From: Lachnospiraceae bacterium
GTDB taxonomy: Bacteria; Bacillota; Clostridia; Lachnospirales; Lachnospiraceae
Length of the DNA: 64,000 bases
Assembly: GCA_016281335.1 (NCBI GenBank)
Contig: JAEEIK010000009.1
Location: 1-64,000, forward strand
Direction: 5' to 3'
Positions 56,019 through 64,000 of the stretch are shown here, piece after piece; positions within the stretch are counted from its first letter, which is position 1; each line of letters starts with the position of its first letter. The position numbers were made by a program, and so were the translations under genes. The notes under the pieces were generated by a model. That model was not told the DNA's origin, made no database searches, and saw only the letters and a list, made by a program, of their open reading frames with translations.

Positions 56019-56684
56019 TTAAAGTATCACTGCATCCCGCAGCGTACAGTACATATACTCACCTTCATAATAGGTATCAAACAATCCGACGACAGTAACA
56101 TTCTCTCCCTCACCGGGACAGTCTTCCGGTGAGGCAGTTTCAAACTCTATCCCCTGGGCGCAGCAGGCCGTGGCATCCTGAATGATGCAGGCTCTGTATT
56201 CGTTTCCGCTATCCGGATCTTTGTATAAGCTGTATGCGCCTTCCATTTTCACTTTCTTTCCGACATATTCTTCAGGTGAGGTCATCATATTACTGACCTC
56301 GGAATATACCATTGTGGAAGAAAGTACAGTCAGATCCACATCTATATTTCCTGTATCGCCTGCAAACTCTGTCCCGCCTTTCTGCATTTCCGTTTCATCA
56401 GTTTTTTCCGTACCGGCTGCCGTTTCATCTGCTGTCTCCGTATCAGTCACCGTCTCTGTAGCAGTCTCAGCATTTTGCCCATCCTGCTCATCTGTTTCTG
56501 CACCTGCTTCAGGAGCCTTAGTTTCCGCATCGTTCTGTTCCTCGTCCAGCCTTGCCTTAAGCACATCATCAACGGATTTCGTATTGCTGACATTTCTTCC
56601 GGCCGCAGTATCCGCTTCAGTTCCGCAGGCCGTCAAAGCTGCCAGACACAGGGTACACAACATACCTAAGACTTTCCTTCTCAT
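56019..56684 (-). CDS. Lipoprotein of the zinc-type uptake operon
   Basis: 221 aa. Lipobox LTAC (Cys20), then a long Glu/Thr/Ala-rich linker (to about 120) and a C-terminal ~100-residue domain with MTSPEEYVGKKVKMEGAYS and CIIQDATACCAQGIEF. The latter resembles the OB-fold C-terminal domain of TIGR03943/DUF1980 proteins and holds a Cys-Cys pair. It overlaps the permease gene by 4 bp, so it belongs to the metal-uptake operon. A metal-handling role is inferred. Confidence 0.7.
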   Translation of the reverse strand: MRRKVLGMLCTLCLAALTACGTEADTAAGRNVSNTKSVDDVLKARLDEEQNDAETKAPEAGAETDEQDGQNAETATETVTDTETADETAAGTEKTDETEMQKGGTEFAGDTGNIDVDLTVLSSTMVYSEVSNMMTSPEEYVGKKVKMEGAYSLYKDPDSGNEYRACIIQDATACCAQGIEFETASPEDCPGEGENVTVVGLFDTYYEGEYMYCTLRDAVIL

Positions 56685-57523
56685 CCTCTTCTTCCTCCCT
56701 TGAAGCTTCCGATCACAAAACAGATAAAGAACACCAGCGCATCCATAGCCACTATGGTGGAGCCCACCGGGGTCCCTGCCAGCAGCGATACTGTCAGCCC
56801 CGCCAGCGCGCTTACGACAGACAGCGCTGCCGAAGATATCGTCACTGCCTTAAAGCTCTTAAAGAGCCGCATGGCAGAAAGCGCAGGGAATATCACCAGC
56901 GCCGATATCAGCAGCGATCCCACCAGATTCATGGCCAGTACTATTATCACCGCAGTCACCACAGCAACCACCATGTTATACAGACCCGCTCTCGTGCCGC
57001 AGGCCCTTGCAAAATCCTCATCAAAGGTTACCGCAAATATCCTGTTATAGAACAGCACAAATATGACCACTACTACTATGGACAGCAGTATGCATACCAG
57101 TACCTCCGTATCCGTCAGCGTCAGTATTGACGTGGATCCGAATAGGGTGCTGCACACGTCACCGCTTACATTTGACGAGGTCGAAAACACATTCATGATA
57201 AGATAACCGAAGGCCAATGCTCCGACGGATATCATTGCTATCGCTGCATCGCCCTTTATCTGCGTATGCTGGCCGGTCTTAAGCAGCAATACCGCACAGA
57301 GCACCGTTACAGGCATGACTAAGAGCATATTATCGGACAGCTGCAGCACTGCAGCTATGGCCATTGCTCCGAAGGCCACGTGTGACAGTCCGTCTCCGAT
57401 GAAGGAAAACCTTTTAAGCACCAGCGTTACTCCAAGCAGTGATGAGCACAGTGCGATCAGCACACCGACGATAAGCGCTTTCTGCACAAAGCCCCTTGAC
57501 AGATACATCAGCAGCTTATCCAT
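56681..57523 (-). CDS. Metal ABC transporter permease (ZnuB-type)
   Basis: 280 aa from the ATG at 57523, which lies 8 nt after GGGGAGG; the GTG at 57532 is too close to that site. Eight to nine membrane segments of the ABC-3 family (LLGVTLVLKRFSFIGDGLSHVAFGA is typical). Works with the ATPase and binding protein upstream. Zinc versus manganese is not decided by sequence. Confidence 0.92.
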   Translation of the reverse strand: MDKLLMYLSRGFVQKALIVGVLIALCSSLLGVTLVLKRFSFIGDGLSHVAFGAMAIAAVLQLSDNMLLVMPVTVLCAVLLLKTGQHTQIKGDAAIAMISVGALAFGYLIMNVFSTSSNVSGDVCSTLFGSTSILTLTDTEVLVCILLSIVVVVIFVLFYNRIFAVTFDEDFARACGTRAGLYNMVVAVVTAVIIVLAMNLVGSLLISALVIFPALSAMRLFKSFKAVTISSAALSVVSALAGLTVSLLAGTPVGSTIVAMDALVFFICFVIGSFKGGRRG

Positions 57524-58223
57524 TCCGCTCACCTCCCCTGCCTAGAAAATATCTGCCTTCCTCGCTCTCAGCATATTCTTCACGGCTCCCGAAGAATATC
57601 CAGCTGCCTATATGCAATATATGACTTGCGTAACGGAAAGCCGCCTCAATATCATGAGTGATCTGTATCACCGTAAGTCCGTCTTTATTAAGCTTCCCTA
57701 TCAGTTCATACATTTCCGTCGTCACTTTGGGATCAAGTCCCGCCACCGGCTCATCCAGCACCAGCAGCTTCTTCGTAGCGCAGAGCGCCCGTGCCAGCAG
57801 CGCTCTCTGCTGCTGCCCTCCCGACAGCTCACGGTAACAGCGCGTCGCAAGGGACGATAATCCCAGTTTTTCCATATTAACAAGAGCCTGCTGTTTTTCT
57901 TTTTTACCGTAGAATGGCCGTCTGCCCATATGGGCCTGACAGCCCGAAAGCACTATCTCATAAACCGATGCAGGGAAATCTCTCTGTACAAGGGTCTGCT
58001 GCGGAAGATAACCGATCTCGTTTGCCGATAGCCCTGTAAAACGGATCTCTCCGCTGCTTGCAGGGCGAAGTCCCAGCATAGCCTTCATCAGCGTGCTCTT
58101 ACCCGCACCGTTTTCTCCGACTATGCAGAGATAGTCGCCTTCATTCACGACAAAGTTCAGATCTTTTATTATATTGTGCGAATCATACCCCAAAGAGAGA
58201 TGTTCTACCCTGATCAGTTCCAT
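57516..58223 (-). CDS. Metal ABC transporter ATP-binding protein (ZnuC-type)
   Basis: 235 aa. Walker A GENGAGKST, signature [15 protein letters not shown], Walker B LLVLDEPVAGLD and H-loop QITHD are intact. Translational overlap with the permease gene. Preceded by AAAGGAAG. Confidence 0.93.
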   Translation of the reverse strand: MELIRVEHLSLGYDSHNIIKDLNFVVNEGDYLCIVGENGAGKSTLMKAMLGLRPASSGEIRFTGLSANEIGYLPQQTLVQRDFPASVYEIVLSGCQAHMGRRPFYGKKEKQQALVNMEKLGLSSLATRCYRELSGGQQQRALLARALCATKKLLVLDEPVAGLDPKVTTEMYELIGKLNKDGLTVIQITHDIEAAFRYASHILHIGSWIFFGSREEYAESEEGRYFLGRGGERNG

Positions 58224-58234
58224 AAATACTTCCT

Positions 58235-59218
58235 TTATTTCAGTGCTTCTTTTAATACTTCGAGGTTTTCTTCCATCAGTGAGAGATAACTCATCCCCGT
58301 ATCAACATCCTTTGCAGTGACAGACTGAATGGAATTAATCTTAAGTATCTTTGCGTCCCTGGCTTCGGTATTATCTATTATGGTCTGCGCAATACGTCCA
58401 TCACCGCTCTCGATCACCATCACATTATGCAATGACAGCTCGTCCACTTTCTGAGCCAGGAACATTATCGTCTCGAAACTCGCTTCCGTCTCTGCCGAAC
58501 ACCCCACAAAAGCGGCATAATAAGTAAGACCGTAATCATCAGTCATATAACGGAAAGGAAAACGGTCTCCGAACAGCAGTGTATGTGTACTTCCTGCCGC
58601 AACCGCTTCGGCATACTTCTGATCCAGTACATTCAGCCTTTCAATATAGCTCTCAGCATTTTTGCGATAGTCCTCCGCATATTCCGGATCTGCTTTTTCC
58701 ATCGCTGCCTCAAGTATTCTGCAGGCTGCGGCAGCATTGCGCAGAGACAGCCAGATATGCTCATCATATTCCGGCCCTTCCTCTTCTTCTGCTTCCTCCT
58801 CTTCTTCCTCAGCCTGCATACCTTCTGTGACTTCTTCCTCTTTGACCATGTCACCGAGGGCCTCCATGAGATCTACCACGATCATATCTTTATTTGTTAC
58901 TTCCTTAAGTGCATCCTTTACCCAGGAATCAGATTCCCCGCCTACATATACAAACACATCACAGTCAGATATGCGGAGCATATCCTCCGCAGTAGGCTGG
59001 AAACTGTGCAGATCCACACCGCTGTCCAGAAGCATGGTGAGTTCTGCGTGTTCCGCATTTTCCCCGAGGATATTTCTTACCCAGTCATATTCGGGAAAGA
59101 TAGTAGTTACTATATTCAGTTTTCCGTTATTCTCAGCCATTACCTTATCGGCTCCGCATGCACAGAGAGCGGAAACCATTAACATAGCGATAAATATCAG
59201 TTTTATTTTTTTCAACAT
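58235..59218 (-). CDS. Metal-binding lipoprotein (ZnuA/AdcA-type)
   Basis: 327 aa. Lipobox ALCAC (Cys21). Cluster A-I binding fold: metal ligands likely include His in DLHSFQPT and DEHIWLS. The loop between the two domains, His-rich in many zinc binders, is instead a run of glutamates (EEEEEEAEEEEGPEYDEH). GGAGG precedes the ATG. The leader has an ACCTCC sequence that could pair with this site. Confidence 0.9.
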   Translation of the reverse strand: MLKKIKLIFIAMLMVSALCACGADKVMAENNGKLNIVTTIFPEYDWVRNILGENAEHAELTMLLDSGVDLHSFQPTAEDMLRISDCDVFVYVGGESDSWVKDALKEVTNKDMIVVDLMEALGDMVKEEEVTEGMQAEEEEEEAEEEEGPEYDEHIWLSLRNAAAACRILEAAMEKADPEYAEDYRKNAESYIERLNVLDQKYAEAVAAGSTHTLLFGDRFPFRYMTDDYGLTYYAAFVGCSAETEASFETIMFLAQKVDELSLHNVMVIESGDGRIAQTIIDNTEARDAKILKINSIQSVTAKDVDTGMSYLSLMEENLEVLKEALK

Positions 59219-59312
59219 AATAAAAACACCTCCAAATAATCAAAGCTACCGTCTGCAGCAGGCAAACACCTTCCTGCTTTCGGCGCCAAACAATGAGTTA
59301 CCGGAGGTTTAT

Positions 59313-59612
59313 TCAGATATTGAGTCTTACCTTGTTTTCAATTAAAAATGCTGTGGGATAAACAGTACTGTATATTGAAACATGATGCAGTACGCGTAGA
59401 AATATGAATGTACAGACAGCGGCCACAAGTCCCGTACCGATCTGGTCAAGCTGCTTTTCACACAGCTGAATACATGCACAGATCGCACAGTCCTCATCAT
59501 GACATTCGTGTCCTGCTTCAGCCACGATAAAGAATACGGAAAAAAACATGCAGAATAGCAGCACGCCCGCAGTTATCACATTCAATGTTTTTTTCCCGAA
59601 AATACGGCTCAC
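59313..59612 (-). CDS. Small membrane protein with a Cys/His metal-like motif
   Basis: 99 aa from the GTG at 59612, which has GAGAGGA 5-6 nt upstream; a longer frame to 59681 overlaps the promoter. Two membrane helices flank a short external segment GHECHDEDCAICACIQLCE with several Cys and His that could hold a metal. It is the first gene of the zinc-type operon, before the binding protein by ~95 bp. I do not recognise a named family; a metal sensor or accessory is inferred. Confidence 0.65.
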   Translation of the reverse strand: MSRIFGKKTLNVITAGVLLFCMFFSVFFIVAEAGHECHDEDCAICACIQLCEKQLDQIGTGLVAAVCTFIFLRVLHHVSIYSTVYPTAFLIENKVRLNI

Positions 59613-59652
59613 TGTCGTCCTCTCAAAAGTGTTTTTAGTACAACAATCAAGG

Positions 59653-59681
59653 ATGATAAAGCAGTGCCGCTGATTTGTCAA
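59653..59681 (-). promoter_or_regulatory. Promoter of the zinc-type uptake operon
   Basis: Consensus TTGACA (59676-59681), 17-bp spacer, TATCAT (59653-59658) on the minus strand. It overlaps the 3' end of the HAD gene. No clear Zur palindrome was seen. Confidence 0.75.
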
Positions 59682-60379
59682 GAGACGTGAGCCCCGGTCT
59701 TTCCTCCATGCACAAGGAAGTCCGTCAGTTCTTCAGGCTTGTCAAATCCGTCAAAGCTCTCCATCGGCTTCGGCGGCTTACGGTTATTTTCAGCCAGATA
59801 CCAGCGGGCCTGCATCGGCTTCATTCCTGCTTTAAGGGCCGCTTCCAGTTCGTGGCTGCCCCCGTCGCCTACATACATGCACTCTTCAGGCGCAACCTCA
59901 AGCGCCTTTACCGCCCGTTCATATATTTCCTGATCCGGCTTCATCACACACTGCTCATAAGAAAGCATTGCCACATCAAAATAAGGAAAAATACTGCTCT
60001 CTCTTATGGCCGGCACTTCTTCTTCAAAGCAGTTGCTGATCAGGGCTATCTTAAGTCCGAGTTTCTTTATTCCTTCAAGCATCGGAAGGATATCCTCGCG
60101 GAAGTCCTTAAAATGCTGCTTCTTGATCTTGCTTCTCTTTGTCACTATCATATCCGACAGTTCCTTAGTATATATGTCATTGGCTTTCAGTATCCTGTCG
60201 ATGGTTTCTCTGAGAGTCAGCTTTCCCAGGGTCCTGTCATCATCCGTCGTATCCCATATCTCTCTGAACTTTGCCTCACTGATCCCCATATCTTTAGCGA
60301 TATGCTCTCCGAAATACAACGTTCCTCTGTTCTGCGTCACCAGTGTCTCATACATATCAAAGATAACTGCTTTGATCAT
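59678..60379 (-). CDS. HAD-family hydrolase
   Basis: 233 aa from the ATG at 60379 (AAGGAGG, 5 nt upstream; the outer ATG overlaps this site). Motif I is FDMYETL (nucleophile Asp, acid/base replaced by Tyr at DxY rather than DxD), motif II ALISNCF, motif III KPDQEIYE and motif IV GDGGSHE. Members are phosphatases of small metabolites. The DMY variant is found in dehalogenase/PGP-like subgroups. Confidence 0.88.
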   Translation of the reverse strand: MIKAVIFDMYETLVTQNRGTLYFGEHIAKDMGISEAKFREIWDTTDDDRTLGKLTLRETIDRILKANDIYTKELSDMIVTKRSKIKKQHFKDFREDILPMLEGIKKLGLKIALISNCFEEEVPAIRESSIFPYFDVAMLSYEQCVMKPDQEIYERAVKALEVAPEECMYVGDGGSHELEAALKAGMKPMQARWYLAENNRKPPKPMESFDGFDKPEELTDFLVHGGKTGAHVS

Positions 60380-60445
60380 CCGATCCTCCTTTGTCATAAA
60401 GCTTACTGCCTTTAACAGATCCTTTATACCTTACCAAAAAAGGTA

Positions 60446-60473
60446 TTGACAATTACAGTTTATATGGTAAAAT
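60446..60473 (+). promoter_or_regulatory. Promoter of tRNA-Gly(UCC)
   Basis: TTGACA (60446-60451), 16-bp spacer, TAAAAT (60468-60473), ending about 15 bp before the tRNA. Confidence 0.8.
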
Positions 60474-60488
60474 AGCTAATGTTGCAGT

Positions 60489-60559
60489 GCGGGTGTAGTT
60501 CAATGGTAGAATGTCAGCCTTCCAAGCTGAATACGGGGGTCCGATTCCCCTCACCCGCT
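60489..60559 (+). tRNA. tRNA-Gly(UCC)
   Basis: Plus-strand cloverleaf: acceptor GCGGGTG/CACCCGC, anticodon loop CTTCCAA with anticodon TCC, and TΨC arm GGGTCCGATTCCC (TCC in place of the usual TTC). CCA is not encoded. Confidence 0.95.
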
Positions 60560-60564
60560 GCCTG

Positions 60565-60590
60565 AAAGCCTTGATTTTCAAGGCTTTTTT
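60565..60590 (+). terminator. Terminator of tRNA-Gly(UCC)
   Basis: AAAGCCTTGA-TTT-TCAAGGCTTTTTT hairpin with T run, 5 bp past the tRNA. Confidence 0.9.
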
Positions 60591-60632
60591 GTTTGAAAAT
60601 TCTGTATCATTCCAACTTTCTGTTCCTCCCTA

Positions 60633-63443
60633 TTATACGGAAAGCTTTTTCCTGGCGTCTTCCACCTCCTGTTTTCTTTCTTTCCTGTTCTTTTCCCTTT
60701 GCTCGCTGCTTTTAATACTCAGCCGTTCAACTGCCTGTTTACGCTTCAGTATCCTTTTTTCCATCGGCATATCTTTATCTCTTAAATGTATCGACTTATC
60801 TTCGATCTTTCGCCCGTACGTTTTTCCGTGTTCCGAAAACTCCTTCGATATCTTCAGTCTTGTCTGTCCGTCCTTCGTAAGCGGTCCTATCAGTGTATCA
60901 TGAAAATACGTGTACCGGTCCGCAGCTGCCGTAAGACGCCTGTAAAACTCATTCGCCTCGCTGACTGAGGTTTTCCCCCCAAGTCTGCTGCCTTCTTCAA
61001 GTACCGCCCGGAAGTCGTCATATTCATCGCTGCTTATCCTGCCCTCCCGGGTTTTATCAAGGATCTCCAACTTTTTTTCACACAGTTTCGCAGTCTCCAT
61101 CACCGATTCAAGTATGGCGGTCTCATCGGCCAGCCTGTTCTTCTCATCATAGAGTTTCCTGCCTGTATAGCCCTGTTTCAGATCAAGCCGCGTTCTGTGT
61201 TTTTCTATCCTGTCATTTAGCGCATTGTTTTTATTCTCACCACGTTCAAGTGCAAGTTCCTTCTCAAGCTCATTGGTCTCCCGCATCGTGAAAGACAAAA
61301 GATCACTGACCAGATCGACCCTGTACAGACTGTCTCCGGCAGCCGGTATCCTTGTTTTCTTCATATACTCGCGGCAGACTCTTATCATTGCCTTATGCTG
61401 TTCGATGATCTCATCCTTTGCGGCCTTTCCCGCCTTCATCTGCCTGAGCGTTTCGATCTCATGTTTTACCGCATTTAAGCGTTTATTGGGTGAATCAAGT
61501 ATACGTTCTTCTATGCCGGTATTTTTTTCCGTAAGCTCCTGTCTTGTCTCATCATCCGGAAAACTCATCTCCAGCTGATTCTCGATGAACCAGTCCCTTA
61601 CCATCTTGTGGATATTGTTACATCTCTTCCTCTGCGGACTCTCATCCCCATACAGCGACTTAAACACTTTGGAAAGCTGACTGTAACTCGTGATCCTGAC
61701 CATGTTATGCTTTTCATCGGAAATATATACTCCGTCCGGCATCTGGCTTATCCCGCTGCCGCGGTACATCTCGCCGGTCTCCGCATCATAATAACCCTGG
61801 GCATGTTTTTTCCCGTCTCCGAGTACATTGATCTGCGATTCATCGACTTTCCAGATATCCATCAGATGATCTGTCGTCGTAAGGACTATCTTTTTTGCGC
61901 CCTTTACATGCTGAAGCGGAAGCAGGGCATCATAATGGTCCTGCGCCATGGTGCAGATCACTGTTGTATTAACGTTTTTAATCCCGCGCAGATCACAGAC
62001 ACCCAGGCGCAGATCCGTTATTGCGCCTGCCACGGGGTCATACAGTGTCAGATCATATTTCACACAGTCGGCAAAAGGCTTGCACTCCGGATGATCGGTC
62101 ACATACTTCTGCACCCACTCATTTATCTTCTTTACCGACTCTCCCGCAGCTACAGCTCCGCGGCTGTGCCCGGAAAGTATTATATTTATATCTCTCGGCT
62201 CCTCACCGTTTTTAAATCTTTCGAAAAGCGGTTCAATGAACTCCTTTGCAAAATCCCTTGCATGGCTCCCGCTGCTCTCGATACTGTATTCTCCCAGATT
62301 AAAGAGTCCGCTTATCTTTCCCATATTGGGAGAAGCTCCCGCTATGGCATATCTTTTCTTTTTAACGCTCAGCTCATCATTGACCTTATACTCACGCTCA
62401 GTGCTGTGTATATAGTCAAAGTACAGCTCATTACCGTTTTTGTCCCTGCCTTTTTTAACTTTTTTTCCGTATCTTTTTTCGTATTCCTCCGGTCCGGCAT
62501 TATCCTTTATCTCACCGTTCCGTCCTTTATGATACTTGATCACATCCTGCGCGCCGGAACCTGCGAATTCTATCTCAAGTACCTCATGTCCCTGCGCCTG
62601 ATATTTGGAGCCTGTCGAATGATAGAGAGTCACGGTTCTTTCCTCAGCCGTACCGCTCCTCATCTCGTCTATCTCATCATATACGTCTGAACCGAATACT
62701 TCGCTTATGACATCTCTGTTGGATTTCTTTATATTGTTATGTTTCTGCCCGTCATTGGGAATAAAGCCCTGTTCCCTTTCCTTCTTTCTCTCATACTGGG
62801 AGGTTTCCGCCAGGATATACTTATCTGACTCGCGTGCTTTTTTATTCTGATATTCTGTATGATCCCGGAATTTATCCTGCTCGCGTACTATATCCGTGAT
62901 CGAGGTTTTTATCCTCCGTCCTGCATCTGCGGAGTAACTGCCGAAATTGGCGTCATTCGGATACTCTGTTGCATATATGGCTTTGGCACGATAACGCTGC
63001 CATATTAGACCGTATGCTTTTTTCGCTTCCGGCGTCTCCGTGCTCTGCTCTATCATATAATTCATAAGCAGCTTTAACGTACTGAACCTGTCAGCAACAG
63101 TGTCTGTCACCGTGTTTTCCAGCTGCGATATGATCTGCTTTCCGTCGAGCCTGTCACGGCTCTGGTACTTTAAAGATTTTACAGCCTTATATATACTGCC
63201 AAACATCGGTATATCAGATACAAGCCAGCCATTCTTCAGGGCACGCGAAACCAGAGTGCATTCATTGTACTCATCTGTTCCTATACGGTTATCCGCTTCC
63301 AGTTCCACCAGTCTCGAATCTATGAGAGATATGCATCGCTGTTTTATTTCGGCCGTAACACCTTCGGTAAGTTCTCCCTTTTCCTGAAGCTCCGTATACT
63401 CATTTATATTTATGTTTAACGCTTCTAAAAGTTCAGGATCCAT
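60633..63443 (-). CDS. Large coiled-coil protein with DUF2235/lipase-like alpha/beta hydrolase core
   Basis: 936 aa, charged and helical at both ends, with no signal peptide. The middle (about 270-600) looks like an alpha/beta hydrolase: nucleophile elbow ILSGHSRGA (Ser427), LYDPVAG (Asp469), and a candidate His526 in TTDHLMDIW. GxSRGA plus a following D-x-V strand is the pattern of DUF2235 and the Tle1 phospholipase effectors. The partial lysine-rich protein upstream on the same strand (78 bp away) may be a partner. GAGGT precedes the start. Target and export route are unknown. Confidence 0.65.
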   Translation of the reverse strand: MDPELLEALNININEYTELQEKGELTEGVTAEIKQRCISLIDSRLVELEADNRIGTDEYNECTLVSRALKNGWLVSDIPMFGSIYKAVKSLKYQSRDRLDGKQIISQLENTVTDTVADRFSTLKLLMNYMIEQSTETPEAKKAYGLIWQRYRAKAIYATEYPNDANFGSYSADAGRRIKTSITDIVREQDKFRDHTEYQNKKARESDKYILAETSQYERKKEREQGFIPNDGQKHNNIKKSNRDVISEVFGSDVYDEIDEMRSGTAEERTVTLYHSTGSKYQAQGHEVLEIEFAGSGAQDVIKYHKGRNGEIKDNAGPEEYEKRYGKKVKKGRDKNGNELYFDYIHSTEREYKVNDELSVKKKRYAIAGASPNMGKISGLFNLGEYSIESSGSHARDFAKEFIEPLFERFKNGEEPRDINIILSGHSRGAVAAGESVKKINEWVQKYVTDHPECKPFADCVKYDLTLYDPVAGAITDLRLGVCDLRGIKNVNTTVICTMAQDHYDALLPLQHVKGAKKIVLTTTDHLMDIWKVDESQINVLGDGKKHAQGYYDAETGEMYRGSGISQMPDGVYISDEKHNMVRITSYSQLSKVFKSLYGDESPQRKRCNNIHKMVRDWFIENQLEMSFPDDETRQELTEKNTGIEERILDSPNKRLNAVKHEIETLRQMKAGKAAKDEIIEQHKAMIRVCREYMKKTRIPAAGDSLYRVDLVSDLLSFTMRETNELEKELALERGENKNNALNDRIEKHRTRLDLKQGYTGRKLYDEKNRLADETAILESVMETAKLCEKKLEILDKTREGRISSDEYDDFRAVLEEGSRLGGKTSVSEANEFYRRLTAAADRYTYFHDTLIGPLTKDGQTRLKISKEFSEHGKTYGRKIEDKSIHLRDKDMPMEKRILKRKQAVERLSIKSSEQREKNRKERKQEVEDARKKLSV

Positions 63444-63521
63444 TTTTTACCTCAAAACATCTCCCTGCTCCACTTTCATTTATAGTTTTTTGCAAGTGCT
63501 TTAAGCTTCCATAAGTACTGT

Positions 63522-64000
63522 CTAGATCTTACCCATGGTTGCCTCTTTATGCTGCTGGCCCGCGTCAAAGGTTTTGCTGCGTTTTATCGGATGTTCCTCC
63601 TTTTTCTTTGGTTCCACCCCGCCTTCCTTTTTCTTTAAGCCCTCCAGCCCGCCTTCGACCAGTTTTCGCTCCCTGACGGTGGGCAGCTTGTTTGCTTCCA
63701 TTATGTCGGACTGCCTGTTTATCTGCGACAGGAGGCTTTCTTTTTTTGTCACCAGTCCCCTCTGTGAGCTTCTGGCCTTCACGATCAGTTCTTTGCCACT
63801 GTATTCCGGCTCCTCCAGCGCGTCGGGCTTTCCCGTCATGCTTTTCATAAAATCCATATCTTCTTTCGCCATGGCGGCAAGCTTATCCGATATTCCCTTT
63901 CTCTCGCGCCCCTTTGGCAATACACCCTTGAACAGGGCACTGTTTTTTGTATAATATGCATCTGATGTCGTATTCAGCCTTTCCAGAGTCTTACTTATCT
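63522..64000 (-). CDS. Lysine-rich protein, C-terminal part (truncated by the window edge)
   Basis: Open to the right edge: the frame continues without a stop upstream of the internal TTG at 63920 (residues reading ISKTLERLNTTSDAYYTKNS), so that TTG is not the real start. At least 158 aa of a hydrophilic, Lys/Glu-rich helical protein that ends KEATMGKI. It resembles the Lys-rich tail of the 1658-aa protein in composition only. No family recognised. Confidence 0.6.
   Translation of the reverse strand, partial: ISKTLERLNTTSDAYYTKNSALFKGVLPKGRERKGISDKLAAMAKEDMDFMKSMTGKPDALEEPEYSGKELIVKARSSQRGLVTKKESLLSQINRQSDIMEANKLPTVRERKLVEGGLEGLKKKEGGVEPKKKEEHPIKRSKTFDAGQQHKEATMGKI

Overview
The window looks like a chromosome segment of an anaerobic, low-to-mid GC Gram-positive (Bacillota, class Clostridia, most likely Lachnospiraceae or a close relative). 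The supporting evidence is an oxygen-sensitive class III ribonucleotide reductase, a free-standing glycyl-radical domain, bactofilin, a Crh/HPr-like protein, GlnRS alongside tRNA-Gln(UUG), an intact tig-clpP-clpX-lon-engB operon, lipobox lipoproteins and Gram-positive style ribosome binding sites. The genus is inference. No insertion sequence, integrase, prophage or CRISPR array was seen.

Layout. 1-6.3 kb: partial metallophosphoesterase, pyrF, and a giant 1658-aa protein with a C39/papain-like cysteine peptidase core. 6.4-11.7 kb: nrdD fused to a redoxin domain, with NrdR-type operator boxes and a strong promoter, a cloverleaf-like inverted-repeat element, a TPR lipoprotein, a YgjP-like metallopeptidase that appears leaderless, and three tRNA genes. 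11.7-17.9 kb: zinc-ribbon/coiled-coil/Sel1 protein, an SH3b-3D cell-wall protein, an HPr-like protein lacking His15, tRNA-Gly and a membrane-anchored NagZ-like protein that seems to have lost catalytic residues. 17.9-19.2 kb: a 1.2-kb gene-free stretch holding a candidate 0.45-kb structured RNA, a 72-bp tandem hairpin array and a 180-bp hairpin. 19.2-31.4 kb: hom-lysC, TetR regulator, glnS-DUF2225, and an amino-acid ABC transporter followed by EamA and SNF2 genes. 31.5-39.4 kb: DHH phosphoesterase, the protein-quality-control operon and bactofilin. 39.4-47.6 kb: GrcA-like glycyl-radical protein, Crp/Fnr regulator, a phosphatase/kinase pair and a MacB-like ABC system with an exported adaptor. 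47.6-55.9 kb: an overlapping three-gene operon. 56.0-60.4 kb: zinc-type ABC uptake operon with two accessory genes, then a HAD hydrolase. 60.4-64 kb: tRNA-Gly(UCC), a 936-aa protein with a lipase-like GHSRG motif, and a partial lysine-rich protein.

The best candidate for an undescribed system is the 47.6-55.9 kb operon. It starts from its own promoter with a Tet(M)-like ribosomal GTPase fused at its C-terminus to a YacP/Rae1-type NYN ribonuclease domain. Two translationally overlapping genes follow, which together encode three copies of a ~620-aa helical plus HD-GYP module; the first copy has lost its HD histidine. The domain evidence suggests ribosome-targeted RNA cleavage linked to a metal-dependent phosphohydrolase; function is inference. 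Other strong leads are the 18-kb structured RNA region, the cloverleaf element at 9.3 kb, the pair of very large coiled-coil enzymes (cysteine peptidase-like and lipase-like), and several apparent pseudo-enzymes.

Most genes lie on the minus strand; plus-strand genes are pyrF, the YgjP-like gene, the 22.4-kb membrane-anchored coil protein and tRNA-Gly(UCC).
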